From positions 1-23,670 of the forward strand of contig CAYWMD010000083.1 in the NCBI GenBank assembly GCA_964458575.1: DNA of 23,670 nucleotides. The letters run 5' to 3'. The notes beneath the pieces are model-generated. The model was not told the origin of the DNA, searched no databases, and saw only the letters and a list, made by a program, of their open reading frames with translations. Shown one piece after another: positions 14,392 to 23,554 of the stretch (its first letter is position 1; each line of letters opens with the position of its first letter). The stretch comes from CAYWMD01 sp964458575 (GTDB lineage Bacteria > Verrucomicrobiota > Verrucomicrobiia > Limisphaerales > JADLHS01). Both the position numbers and the translations under genes were made by a program.

Positions 14392-17334
14392 ATGCGCGCG
14401 CGTGCGCGGGCGCTCCTGCTGCTGATCTTGGCGGCCACCTGCCTGCCCACCTTGTGCCACGCCGCGACGGCGGTGGAAGCGTGGGTGCGGCGCTATGACA
14501 ACGGGACTGACTCGTATGATTACGCCAGAAAGGTGGTGGCTGATAACGCTGGCAACCTCATTGTGGCGGGCGGTACGGACGATGGAATCACAGGCGCAGA
14601 CATGCTGGTGATCAAGTATTCCGCTTCGGGAGTACCGTTGTGGACCAATCGCTTTAACGGCCCGGGAAACAGTTCTGACACCACCCGTGCGATGGCGGTG
14701 GATGGCAGCGGAAATATCTTCGTGACGGGCGAATCGGTTGGCAGCGGCAGTTCGTACGACTACGCCACCATCGCGTATTCCGGGACGGGGACGCCGTTGT
14801 GGACCAACCACTACAATGGGCCGGGAAACAGCTCTGACATCGCCCGAGCTGTGGCCGTGGACAGCGGCGGGAATGTCTTCGTGACAGGCGAATCGCACGG
14901 TGGCGGCAGCTCTTACGATTACGCCACGATCGCGTATTCCGGCGCGGGGGTCCCGTTGTGGACCAACCGCTACAGCGGGCCGGGAAGCAGTTCTGACTAC
15001 GCCCATGCCGTGGCCGTGGACAGCAGCGGGAATGTCTTCGTGACAGGCGAGTCGTACGTTAGCGGTAGCTCTTACGACTACGCCACAATCGCGTATTCCG
15101 GGGCAGGCATACCGATGTGGACCAACCGCTACAACGGGCCGGCCAACACGCACGACTATGCCCAAGCCCTGGCGGTGGACGGCAGCGACAATGTTTTCGT
15201 GACGGGCTACTCGTATGACACAAACGGCTACCCCGACTACGCCACGATCGCGTATTCTGGGGCAGGGATGCCGTTGTGGACAAATCGCTACAACGGGCCA
15301 GGAAATGGTAACGACAACGCCCATGCCGTGGCGGCGGATAGCAACGGGAACGTCTTCGTAACGGGCGAATCGGCTGGCAGCGGCACCTCGTACGACTACG
15401 CCACGGTCGCGTATTCGGGTTCTGGGGTGCCGTTGTGGACCAACCGCTACAACGGACCGGGAAACCGTTCTGACTACGCCCATGCCGTGGCGGTGGACAC
15501 CAACGGGAATGTCTTCGTCACGGGCGTTTCGTCCGGCAGCGACAGCTCTTCCGACTATGCCACGACGATCGCGTATTCCGGAGCCGGGGTGCCGTTGTGG
15601 ACCAACCGTTACGACGGGCCAGCCAACAGCTACGACACTGCCGCAGCCGTGGCGGTGGACAGTGGCGGGAATGTCTTCGTGACAGGCTCCACGAAAAACT
15701 CAACTGGCGAGAAGAGTGCTGACGACTACACCACGATAGCGTATTCGGGGTCGGGGGTGCCGTTGTGGACCAACCACTACAACGGGCCCAGCGATGGTTA
15801 CGACACCGCCCAAGCCGTGGCGGTGGACGGCAACGGGAATGTCTTCGTGACAGGCTATTCGTCTGGCAGCGGCAGCTCGTACGACTACGCCACGATCGCG
15901 TATTCCGGGACGGGGGTGACGTTGTGGATCAAACGCTACAACGGACCGGCGAACGGCAACGACTACGCGCGAGCCGTGGCGGTGGACGGCAGCGGGAAAG
16001 TCTTTGTGACGGGCGAATCGGTTGGCATCAGTGGCTATCCCGATTACGCGACGATTGGGTATTCAGGTGCCGGGGTGCCGTTGTGGACCAACCGCTACAA
16101 TGGCCCGGCGAATGGTAAAGACTACGCCCTGGCCGTGGCAGTGGACAGCAGCGGGAGTGTCATCGTAACGGGCTATTCGTATGGCGGAGGCAGTTCCGAC
16201 GACTACGCCACGGTCGCGTATTCCGCGACAGGGTTGCCGTTGTGGACCAATCGCTATAACGGCCCGGGAAACAGTTCTGACATCGCCCGAGCCGTGACGG
16301 TGAATGGCAGCGGAAATGTCTTCGTGACGGGCGAATCGGTTGGCAGCGGTAGCTCGTACGACTACGCCACAATCGCGTATTCCGGGACAGGGACGCCGTT
16401 GTGGACCAATCGTTACAACGGACCGGGAAACGGTAACGATTACGCCCGCGCCGTGGCGGCGGACGGCAGCGGCATCGTCATCGTGACGGGCGAGTCAGTG
16501 GGCAGCGGCAGCACCAATGATTACACCACGATCGCGTATTCCGCAGCGGGGCTCCCGTTGTGGACCAACCGCTACAACGGACCGGCTAACGGCCCGGATG
16601 GCCCGCAGAGTCGGTCTGCCCTCGCTCTTGGTCCCGACGGTGCGGTGTACGTCACCGGCGCATCGGATGCGAATTATTCCAGCGCCGAAACACCTGACTA
16701 TGCCACGGTAAAATATGTTGTCCTTTACGATCCTGAAATCAACCTCGTCGGCAACGGGGTGGGCATTGCCGACGGTGACATCACGCCCAGCCTGGCTGAC
16801 CACACCGACTTTGGCAGCGCGGTGGTGGGTGGCAGCCCCGTGGCGCGGACGTTTACCGTCGAGAATGTCGCGACCGACCCGCTGTATCTGCCCGGCGTGC
16901 CCCGGGTGGCGGTGAGCGGACCGCAAGCGGCGGATTTCACCGTGACCCAGCAACCCGCCTCGCCTCTGCCCGGCGGCGGCTCGACGACGTTTCAGGTGAG
17001 CTTCAGTCCCGGTGCAGCCGGTTTGCGCACGGCCACCCTGAGCATCACCAACAATGACGCGGATGAAAACCCCTACGACTTCGCCATTCAAGGCCTGGGG
17101 ATCCCTTCACCGCCCACGTTCACCAGCGCGGCATTGGTTGGTGGCGACCTCGTCTTTGGCGGCGCGGGCGGCAGTGAGGGCGACCCGTATTACGTGCTCA
17201 CCTCCACCAACGTAACCACTCCGATGTCGAACTGGATTTGCGTCGCCACCAACACCTTTGACCTGGGCGGCCTCTTCAGTGTGACCAACCCGGCCACCGG
17301 CGCACGACAGTTCTTCCGAATCTTGGTGCCGTGA
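14392..17334 (+). CDS. Large secreted SBBP-type repeat protein with ASH domain
   Basis: 980 aa from the ATG at 14392, chosen because a signal peptide starts there (RARALLLLILAATCLPTLCHA, cleavage probably after CHA). Next come about 13 near-identical repeats of roughly 52-56 residues, each like GVPLWTNRYNGPGN...ARAVAVDGSGNVFVTGES...YDYATIAYSG, plus a divergent first unit. This is the SBBP beta-propeller-type repeat. Residues about 785-905 form an ASH/choice-of-anchor D domain (DPEINLVGNG ... DFGSAVVGGSPVARTFTVEN ... SITNNDADENPYDFAIQG). The last 70 residues (YYVLTSTNVTTPMSNWICVA ... FFRILVP) form a C-terminal region that I associate with Verrucomicrobia secreted proteins. It probably acts on or beyond the cell surface; no enzyme motif is visible. 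The DNA repeats produce a long spurious antisense frame. Confidence 0.9.
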   Translation: MRARARALLLLILAATCLPTLCHAATAVEAWVRRYDNGTDSYDYARKVVADNAGNLIVAGGTDDGITGADMLVIKYSASGVPLWTNRFNGPGNSSDTTRAMAVDGSGNIFVTGESVGSGSSYDYATIAYSGTGTPLWTNHYNGPGNSSDIARAVAVDSGGNVFVTGESHGGGSSYDYATIAYSGAGVPLWTNRYSGPGSSSDYAHAVAVDSSGNVFVTGESYVSGSSYDYATIAYSGAGIPMWTNRYNGPANTHDYAQALAVDGSDNVFVTGYSYDTNGYPDYATIAYSGAGMPLWTNRYNGPGNGNDNAHAVAADSNGNVFVTGESAGSGTSYDYATVAYSGSGVPLWTNRYNGPGNRSDYAHAVAVDTNGNVFVTGVSSGSDSSSDYATTIAYSGAGVPLWTNRYDGPANSYDTAAAVAVDSGGNVFVTGSTKNSTGEKSADDYTTIAYSGSGVPLWTNHYNGPSDGYDTAQAVAVDGNGNVFVTGYSSGSGSSYDYATIAYSGTGVTLWIKRYNGPANGNDYARAVAVDGSGKVFVTGESVGISGYPDYATIGYSGAGVPLWTNRYNGPANGKDYALAVAVDSSGSVIVTGYSYGGGSSDDYATVAYSATGLPLWTNRYNGPGNSSDIARAVTVNGSGNVFVTGESVGSGSSYDYATIAYSGTGTPLWTNRYNGPGNGNDYARAVAADGSGIVIVTGESVGSGSTNDYTTIAYSAAGLPLWTNRYNGPANGPDGPQSRSALALGPDGAVYVTGASDANYSSAETPDYATVKYVVLYDPEINLVGNGVGIADGDITPSLADHTDFGSAVVGGSPVARTFTVENVATDPLYLPGVPRVAVSGPQAADFTVTQQPASPLPGGGSTTFQVSFSPGAAGLRTATLSITNNDADENPYDFAIQGLGIPSPPTFTSAALVGGDLVFGGAGGSEGDPYYVLTSTNVTTPMSNWICVATNTFDLGGLFSVTNPATGARQFFRILVP

Positions 17335-17397
17335 AAGGGAGTCTTCCCCGCGCCTCAAGCCGATCGCGGCCAACGTGACGCTGAGTTCGTGATAGGG

Positions 17398-17422
17398 GAG
17401 ACAGGCGCGACGCCTGTCCTAC
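17398..17422. repeat. REP-like unit (family 1) at the bioD stop
   Basis: 25 bp identical to the right-hand unit at 10772-10796, more than 6 kb away. It contains the hairpin GACAGGCG-CGA-CGCCTGTC (17400-17418). Its end supplies the TAG stop codon of bioD (17419-17421). Confidence 0.9.
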
Positions 17423-18033
17423 GACTTGAACTTCATCCACGGCAACACGCGCACGTGCTGATCTCCGAGAATTTCCGCCAGCAGTTCGGGATTTGTGCGG
17501 CTGGCGGCATCCGGTTTGGGTGGCGAAACCAGCACCACCGGAGTGCGCGCCGCGATCGCTCCCGGCAACGCCTCCAAAACCAGCAACGTCTGATTCACCG
17601 CGCCCAGCCGGTTCGGACAAACCACGACGGGCATCGCGCGCAACGCCACGAGGAGATCGCGCGAATTGAAATCCTCGCCCAGCGGACTGAGCAACCCGCC
17701 CGCACCCTCGATCACCAGGGTTTCAAACCGCCTTGTTATCCTGCGAACGTGAGCGACAACGTCCCGCAACCGCACGCGCTTCCGTTCCTTGCGTGCGGCC
17801 AGCAGCGGCGCGAGGGGCGCGCGAAAGTGCCAGGGATTCACTTCCTCAAGCGTCAGCACGTTGCCCGCAGCCTTGCGCAGCGCGCGGGCGTCGCTGCGGT
17901 TGCCGGAACAAACCGGCTTGAGCGCCGCCACGCGCACGCCCTGCCTGCGCAGTTGGCGGGTCAGCAGGGCAGCGAGCACGGTTTTGCCTATGCCCGTGTC
18001 CGTGCCGGTGACGAAAATGATCTGTGCGGCCAT
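17419..18033 (-). CDS. bioD: Dethiobiotin synthetase
   Basis: 204-aa ATP-dependent enzyme that closes the ureido ring of 7,8-diaminononanoate with CO2 to form dethiobiotin, the step before biotin synthase. The ATG at 18033 starts directly at the fold: MAAQIIFVTGTDTGIGKT, with the P-loop at residues 10-18. Further family signatures are ALKPVCSGNRSDAR and VIEGAGGLLSPLGEDF (carboxylation and nucleotide site). The upstream 45 codons of the open frame look non-coding. No other bio gene is in the window. It is convergent with the SBBP-type gene. Its stop codon is provided by a REP-like repeat, so the C-terminal end may have been reset by that insertion. Confidence 0.94.
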   Translation of the reverse strand: MAAQIIFVTGTDTGIGKTVLAALLTRQLRRQGVRVAALKPVCSGNRSDARALRKAAGNVLTLEEVNPWHFRAPLAPLLAARKERKRVRLRDVVAHVRRITRRFETLVIEGAGGLLSPLGEDFNSRDLLVALRAMPVVVCPNRLGAVNQTLLVLEALPGAIAARTPVVLVSPPKPDAASRTNPELLAEILGDQHVRVLPWMKFKS

Positions 18034-18109
18034 GCGCGACTGAGGATTGCAGAAGCCCTCCTCGAAGCAAAGAACGTCTGCCAACCGCGATGGCGGGAGG
18101 CGAAATGAC

Positions 18110-18138
18110 TTGCGCCGCCGGTTTGTCCCGCCTAATTT
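18110..18138 (+). promoter_or_regulatory. Candidate tRNA-Arg promoter
   Basis: TTGCGC (18110-18115), a 17-nt spacer and TAATTT (18133-18138) end 15 bp before the tRNA. The spacing is ideal and the boxes are only moderately close to consensus. Confidence 0.4.
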
Positions 18139-18153
18139 CGATTGCACTCGGTT

Positions 18154-18230
18154 GCACCCATAGCTCAATTGGATAGAGCATCTGACTACGGATCAGAAGG
18201 TTTCAGGTTCAACTCCTGATGGGTGCGCCA
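18154..18230 (+). tRNA. tRNA-Arg (anticodon ACG)
   Basis: Full cloverleaf: acceptor GCACCCA with TGGGTGC, D arm GCTC...GAGC, anticodon stem TCTGA/TCAGA around CTACGGA (anticodon ACG), T arm with GGTTCAACTCC, and encoded CCA at 18228-18230. Its 3' end faces a mobile-type region, so it is a plausible attachment site for that element. Confidence 0.95.
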
Positions 18231-18300
18231 GTTTTAAGTATCGGAATACCAAGTGTTTCTGCTCTCACCTTGCAACGCCCTCGAAAATCAAAAAAACGTG

Positions 18301-18322
18301 CTTGGCCAATTCTTGGCCAATT
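18301..18322. repeat. Tandem 11-bp repeat next to tRNA-Arg
   Basis: CTTGGCCAATT occurs twice without a gap; each contains the palindrome TTGGCCAA. It lies 70 bp inside the element boundary at the tRNA and could be a recombinase or excisionase site, but nothing else supports that. Confidence 0.5.
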
Positions 18323-18399
18323 TTTGGGATCAGCTCCCGCATAAGAGATCGCCTCGTCATTACGGCAACCGAGAAGGTTCGTAGAATCGTTGCCGGCAG

Positions 18400-18600
18400 T
18401 CAGGAAAGGTGCGGTTGACTTCCACCGTTCAGGTAGCGGTGAATTTCGGTTCGCGGGATCAACACGCGCCTAAGTCCGGGAAGTTTGCGAAGCACCTTGC
18501 GGCGGACGAGTCGGCGAATTGTTTCTTCGCAAACGCCCAACTCGGTGGCGCTACTTTTCACGTCCAGGGTTTGGCATTCAGTTGTCGCGGTTGTATTCAT
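18400..18600 (-). CDS. Excisionase-family HTH protein
   Basis: 66-aa DNA-binding protein from the ATG at 18600. The MerR/excisionase-type helix-turn-helix fills most of it: KSSATELGVCEETIRRLVRR (helices), then KVLRKLPGLRRVLIPRTEIH (wing) and YLNGG. It is the same general class as the protein at 1812-2075 but clearly different in sequence. In this element it lies between the tRNA-Arg and the large methyltransferase/helicase. No integrase gene follows it toward the tRNA, where one would normally be; only 170 bp remain. It may work with an integrase at the other end, or be left over after a deletion. Confidence 0.75.
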   Translation of the reverse strand: MNTTATTECQTLDVKSSATELGVCEETIRRLVRRKVLRKLPGLRRVLIPRTEIHRYLNGGSQPHLS

Positions 18601-18685
18601 CTTGAGGCAACACGCTACGACTAATCACAACTCCTTTGGTGTAGTGGATACACAGAACGCGGTGTTGCTGATGCTGCGGGGGAAT

Positions 18686-21600
18686 TCAGACGCGGACGGC
18701 GGCGTTTCGTCTCTGGCGGATTGGCTTAGTGACGGTCTCCGATTTTTTCTGTTCACGCTCATCTGCCGAAACCGCATCCACCTGGCTGGGCGCTTGGTTT
18801 TTGGTGAGGTCGAGCTTTTCTTCAATCTCGCTCTGGCGACGGGTCAACTGCTGGTAACGCTCCTCGCGCTCGAAGTGCGCGCCGACCTTGGTTTCCAACT
18901 CCTTCGCCCGCTTGGTGGCGTCGGCAATGTCGTATTCCAGTTTGGACGCACGTTCCTCGAAACCTTGGACGTTCGCTTCGAGCGAACGAATCGTGCCTTG
19001 CGCCGTGTCCGTCACCCGCGCGGCGTAACTGTTCTTGCCACGCACAATCATTTCCACGCAGTTGTTGTAGGTGGGGCGCAGAAACAAATCGAAGCCAGCG
19101 AAGCGCCCAATCCGGACGTCGTCACCAAATCGGTTTTTGATCTTCTCGGCACGGCGAACAATCAATTCCCCGGCGATCCCACGGTTGTCGAGAGCCTGCC
19201 CGTCGAGTTCGATGCTGAACTTGTCACCCGACGTGTCCTGTCGCGCGGCGATGTCTTGGCGCAAGTTGGTGAGCCGTCCCGTGAACGCCTCGGCATCCTC
19301 GTGTGAGCGGCGGAGATTCGTGCGGATGCGATACTGTTCCTCGGCATGGGCGGAGCGCAGTCGCGTGAGCTTGATTAGTTCGGCATCCACCTGCGCTTTT
19401 TCGATCACCAGCGGGTTGCCGGATGCGATGGCTTTGACTTCAGCGTAGGTCAGTGCGGCCGAGTCAAGGTCTTCCAAGCGGCGAATCGTCATGTCGCCGC
19501 TCATCACTTGGGCGATGAACTTGGCTTTCGTTTCCAAGGTCTGCCACATATAGGCGTCGAATGAACCTTCGGTAACGTAGCGGAAAATTGAAACGACTTC
19601 GTTCTTGTTGCCTTGCCGTAGAATCCGTCCCTCGCGTTGTTCCACGTCCGCCGGTCGCCACGGTGCGTCGAAATGGTGCAATGCGATGAGGCGCTCCTGC
19701 ACGTTCGTACCAGAACCCATTTTCTGTGTGCTGCCGAACAGGACGCGAACTTTTCCCGAACGCACGTCCCGGAATAAAGACAGCTTGCTCGCATCAGAGT
19801 CGTAGTCCTGGATGAAGGCGATTTCCGCGCTCGGCACGCCAAGCCCTTCCAGCTTCTCCGCTGCGTCACGATAAACGGAGAAGCCCCTGTCCTTTGGCGT
19901 CGAGAGGTCGCAAAACACAAGCTGCGCGGAACGCTCCGGCTTCGACTCCTGCCACATGCGGAAAATGTTCTCAACCGCCTGATTGACCTTGCCCTGGGGG
20001 TCGTCCTTAGCGGTCGGCTTCATTAGTCGGAGATCCAAAGCCGCCTTCCTCCCCTCTGACGTGATCTTCAGCATGTTGTCCTCGCTCGGATCAACACGGT
20101 TGGTTTTCAAACGCTCCGCGCGCTTGGCGAGTTCCTGAACAAACGCCTTCAGCTCCGGCGTTGCTGGGGCGTTTCGGATAGTTGGCTTTTCGCCGTCGAG
20201 TTTGGGCCGCGGCAAATTGAGCATCGCGGCGGTCTGCACGTCGGCGGATTGACGGAAAATCTGCATCAACTCCGGCACGTTGATGAACCGCGCGAACCTG
20301 GTGTTCAGCCGATAGCCTGCGCCGTCCGGCGAAAGCTCCATTGCCGTGACCGGCTCGCCGAACGTAGCTGCCCACGAATCGAAGTGATGCAGATTGTGCT
20401 TCTTCAAATCATCCGGCTGCAAGTAACGCTGCATCGTGAACATCTCGGCCATGCTGTTCGCGATGGGCGTGCCGGTGGCGAACACCACGCCGCCTCCGCC
20501 GTTCAAGGACTGAACGTGCCGAACTTTGAGATACATATCGAACGCCCGTTCACTGGCCGTCTGCGGCAGCCCGGCGATGCGCGTCATCTTCGTGACGTAA
20601 AAGAGATTCTTGAAGTAGTGCGCCTCGTCCACGAACAAACGGTCCACGCCAAGTTCCTCGAATGTCAGCGTGTTGTCCTTTTTGTGCTCTGCGGCCAGCG
20701 ACTGAAGTTTGGCTTCGAGCCGCTTCTTTGCCTTTTCCAGCTCCTTCACCAAACGGCGATTGCTCGTGTCGGCATGTTCACGTCGAATCATTTCCAACTC
20801 GTGAAGCTGTTCGTCGAAGAATCGTTTCTGCGTGTCGTATGACAACGGGATGCGCTCGAAGCCGGAGTGGGTCACGATGACGGCATCCCAATTGCCGGTG
20901 GCAATGCGGCTGAAAAGCTTTTTCCGATTCTGCGACTCGAAATCCTCTTTACCCGCAACCAGAATGTTCGCGCCCGGATACAGTGTCAGCAATTCCGTCG
21001 AAAACTGGCCGAGCATGTGGTTTGGCACGGCGAACATCGGTTTGCGGGCCAGCCCAAGCCGCTTCAGCTCCATCGCGGCTGCAACCATCGTGAACGTCTT
21101 GCCCGCACCAACAACGTGAGCAAGAAGTGTGTTGGGCGTTTGCAGGATGCGCCAGACACCGGCTTTTTGATGTCCGTGAAGCTGAATCGCCCCGCTTGCG
21201 CCCGGCAATGTCAGGTGATCGCCGTTGAATGTGCGAAGCCGGGTGTGGTTGAACGTGTCGTTGTAAAGTCGGCAAAGCCGCTCGCGGCGTGAATCGTCAG
21301 ACCACACCCATTCTTTGAATTGCTCCTTGATGCGCTCCTGCTTTTCGCGCGCTGCCTCGGTCGCCTGCGCGTTCACGACGGGCTTTTTGTCCACCATGTC
21401 ATACACGGTGGGAGTTTTGAGATTCAGCGCGTCCTCGATGAGTTCGAGCGCGGTGTAGCGGTCAGTTCCCCAATCCGTCGTGTTCGCCGTCGCTCCCTTC
21501 GCTTCCCAATTCGCATTCAAGTGCCACGAGCCGAGCGCGTGGACGTGGCCGACTTCTACACCAGACGAGACGTTAAGCAACTTGTGGATGAACTGCTTCA

Positions 21601-23554
21601 CGTCGTCCGGCGGCAACCAGGATGCGCCAAGTCGCACGTCAATTTCCGTGGCGGGCAAATCCTCTGGCTGAATTGATTTCAACGCCTCGACGTTTTCGGC
21701 GAATCGCGGATCGCTGACGGCGGCGGCATCGGCCACAACCAATTTGTCCCGCACGTTGCCGGAAAGATATTGGTCGTCCGTTTCCCACTGGTTCGTCTGA
21801 GGGTTTAAGAAGATGATCCCTTTTAAGTCCGGCAGAAATTCATCGGCGGGCTTGTTGAGCAGCCCGCTCATGTGATCGAGGTCAACGCGGCCTTGCTCGT
21901 TCAATGAAACCAATAGGGCTTCCTTCGGCTCGGCGACCGTTTCAACAGGCTTGCGATGATGAATCGTTCGCTCGGTGAAAATCGTGGCTTTGGTAGCGCG
22001 CTTTGTTTCGTCGTTGTAGTGCTCCAACGAAAGCAGCAATGGCAAATCGGGATCGCCGTCGAAGGCGCGTTGATTTGCGCGGAGATTGATCGGGCCAAAG
22101 CGACCGACAAAACGGTCATACGCATAATTAAGTTGCCGCCGTGCTTCGAGGACTTGCGCCTCGTCGCTGCCGTCCATTTGAGAACGGAGACATGAACGCA
22201 CCGCGTCGCGCACAGGAATCAGATTGCGAATCCGCGAGCGCATTTCGCTCGGCATGTCGGTCAACGGACGAAGAACGGCATCATCCCGGATGCAAACCAT
22301 CCCGTCGTGAAGACAATAGGCGTTGGGTTTGACGAAATCCGGCGCGGGGATGGTCTGGTCTAGCGTCGGCTCGGCAACCTGATGCGACTGCGCCTGATAA
22401 ATGTTCTGCGGCAACCGCTCGACTGCCTGCGCGAGCGCGTCGCGCAAGCTGCGGCCGTCCGCTTCAAGCGTCGGTTCGTTGTCGCGATACATGCGCCCGA
22501 CAAGGCGCATTTTGCCGAGCATCATTTCGGGGCGCGTGGCGAAGTATTCGTTCAGCGTGAATCCTTCGCCGAGATCGTTCGCGAAATCCGCCGTCTCTTT
22601 CCAAGTTGCGCCTACGGGGGGCTCTCCCTGGCGGACCTTGCGCAACATGATGATGTCGGTCGTGACTTCCGTGCCGGCGTTGCGTTTGAAGGCGTCGTTC
22701 GGCAGACGAATTGCGCCAAGCAGCTCGGTGCGTGTGGAAAGCAGTTCGCGCAACGTGGAGTCGAGTTTGTCCATCGTGCCGCGTGACGTGATGAACATGA
22801 GCAGCCCGTCCGGGCGCACTTTCTCCAGCGCGGCGGCGAAGAAATAGTCGTGTATGGGAAACTTGAAGCTGTTCCAGCGCGGGTCGTGAACTGTATAATC
22901 GCCGAACGGCACGTTGGAAATGGCGAGATCGTAGAAAGCGTCTGCGAGTTTCGATTGCTCGAACGGCTGCGCGCGAATGTCCGCGTCGGGATATAGCGCC
23001 TTGGCGATGCGTGCTGACAGTGGATCAATCTCGATGCCGGTGACGGTCGAGCAGCGGAGCATATCTTCGGGCATGAGGCCAACGAAGTGGCCGATGCCGC
23101 ACGCGGGTTCGAGCACGCGCCCGCCTTTGAAACCGAACCGCTGCAACGCTTGGTACATCGCGCCGATGACAACCGGTGCAGTGTAGTGGGCATTGAGTGT
23201 GGTGGCGCGAGCGGAACGATGCTCGTCGTCCGACAGGATTTCAGACAGTTGGATTTGCTCTTTGCGCCAGTCCGCGCTGTCCACATCGAACACCTGGGGC
23301 ATCGCACCCCAACCGACGTATTTGACCAGCGCGGCCTTCTCCTCGCTAGTTGCGGGACGTTCCTCAGCGTCGAGCGTCCGCAGCGTTTTGATGGCCTTGA
23401 GATTCTGCTGGAACTTCTGCTTCGGCCCGCCATCACCCAGCCGATCGGCCTCGGTGATGCGGTAACTGTTGAGGTTCTTCGGCGGTTCTTCCTGATGACG
23501 CTTGGCTATTCTTCGGGTGGGAGCAGGATGTATTTCTCCCGCACCATCTCCCAA
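18686..23554 (-). CDS. DarB-like N6-adenine methyltransferase/SF2 helicase fusion
   Basis: 1622-aa cytoplasmic protein of the large methylase-helicase family carried by phages, plasmids and integrative elements (P1 DarB-like). After the family opening GGPKQKFQQNLKAI...ALVKYVGWGAMPQVF (about 42-89), a methyltransferase shows motif I LEPACGIGHF (about 148-157) and motif IV NVPFGDY (about 214-220). The helicase follows: Q-region LHGHQKAGVW, Walker A HVVGAGKT (near 815), DEAH in LFVDEAHYFKN (near 975), ATGTPIANS (near 1027), and motif VI EQREGRILRQGN (near 1306). A long charged coiled-coil tail (about 1380-1600) ends it. All core motifs look intact. ATG 23554 is the only usable start before the conserved region and overlaps the upstream gene by 49 bp. 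The family is linked to protecting element DNA from host restriction, which is inferred here. Confidence 0.88.
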   Translation of the reverse strand: MGDGAGEIHPAPTRRIAKRHQEEPPKNLNSYRITEADRLGDGGPKQKFQQNLKAIKTLRTLDAEERPATSEEKAALVKYVGWGAMPQVFDVDSADWRKEQIQLSEILSDDEHRSARATTLNAHYTAPVVIGAMYQALQRFGFKGGRVLEPACGIGHFVGLMPEDMLRCSTVTGIEIDPLSARIAKALYPDADIRAQPFEQSKLADAFYDLAISNVPFGDYTVHDPRWNSFKFPIHDYFFAAALEKVRPDGLLMFITSRGTMDKLDSTLRELLSTRTELLGAIRLPNDAFKRNAGTEVTTDIIMLRKVRQGEPPVGATWKETADFANDLGEGFTLNEYFATRPEMMLGKMRLVGRMYRDNEPTLEADGRSLRDALAQAVERLPQNIYQAQSHQVAEPTLDQTIPAPDFVKPNAYCLHDGMVCIRDDAVLRPLTDMPSEMRSRIRNLIPVRDAVRSCLRSQMDGSDEAQVLEARRQLNYAYDRFVGRFGPINLRANQRAFDGDPDLPLLLSLEHYNDETKRATKATIFTERTIHHRKPVETVAEPKEALLVSLNEQGRVDLDHMSGLLNKPADEFLPDLKGIIFLNPQTNQWETDDQYLSGNVRDKLVVADAAAVSDPRFAENVEALKSIQPEDLPATEIDVRLGASWLPPDDVKQFIHKLLNVSSGVEVGHVHALGSWHLNANWEAKGATANTTDWGTDRYTALELIEDALNLKTPTVYDMVDKKPVVNAQATEAAREKQERIKEQFKEWVWSDDSRRERLCRLYNDTFNHTRLRTFNGDHLTLPGASGAIQLHGHQKAGVWRILQTPNTLLAHVVGAGKTFTMVAAAMELKRLGLARKPMFAVPNHMLGQFSTELLTLYPGANILVAGKEDFESQNRKKLFSRIATGNWDAVIVTHSGFERIPLSYDTQKRFFDEQLHELEMIRREHADTSNRRLVKELEKAKKRLEAKLQSLAAEHKKDNTLTFEELGVDRLFVDEAHYFKNLFYVTKMTRIAGLPQTASERAFDMYLKVRHVQSLNGGGGVVFATGTPIANSMAEMFTMQRYLQPDDLKKHNLHHFDSWAATFGEPVTAMELSPDGAGYRLNTRFARFINVPELMQIFRQSADVQTAAMLNLPRPKLDGEKPTIRNAPATPELKAFVQELAKRAERLKTNRVDPSEDNMLKITSEGRKAALDLRLMKPTAKDDPQGKVNQAVENIFRMWQESKPERSAQLVFCDLSTPKDRGFSVYRDAAEKLEGLGVPSAEIAFIQDYDSDASKLSLFRDVRSGKVRVLFGSTQKMGSGTNVQERLIALHHFDAPWRPADVEQREGRILRQGNKNEVVSIFRYVTEGSFDAYMWQTLETKAKFIAQVMSGDMTIRRLEDLDSAALTYAEVKAIASGNPLVIEKAQVDAELIKLTRLRSAHAEEQYRIRTNLRRSHEDAEAFTGRLTNLRQDIAARQDTSGDKFSIELDGQALDNRGIAGELIVRRAEKIKNRFGDDVRIGRFAGFDLFLRPTYNNCVEMIVRGKNSYAARVTDTAQGTIRSLEANVQGFEERASKLEYDIADATKRAKELETKVGAHFEREERYQQLTRRQSEIEEKLDLTKNQAPSQVDAVSADEREQKKSETVTKPIRQRRNAAVRV

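Noticed and set aside
14320..15483. 387-codon open frame antisense to the SBBP-type gene
   Set aside because: It mirrors the repeat period of the sense gene and reads as Arg/Val-rich repeats with no fold-like content.
18259..18397. Minus-strand frame containing IPKIGQELAKHV, possible integrase tail
   Set aside because: Too short, no catalytic box, and partly made of the tandem 11-bp repeat.
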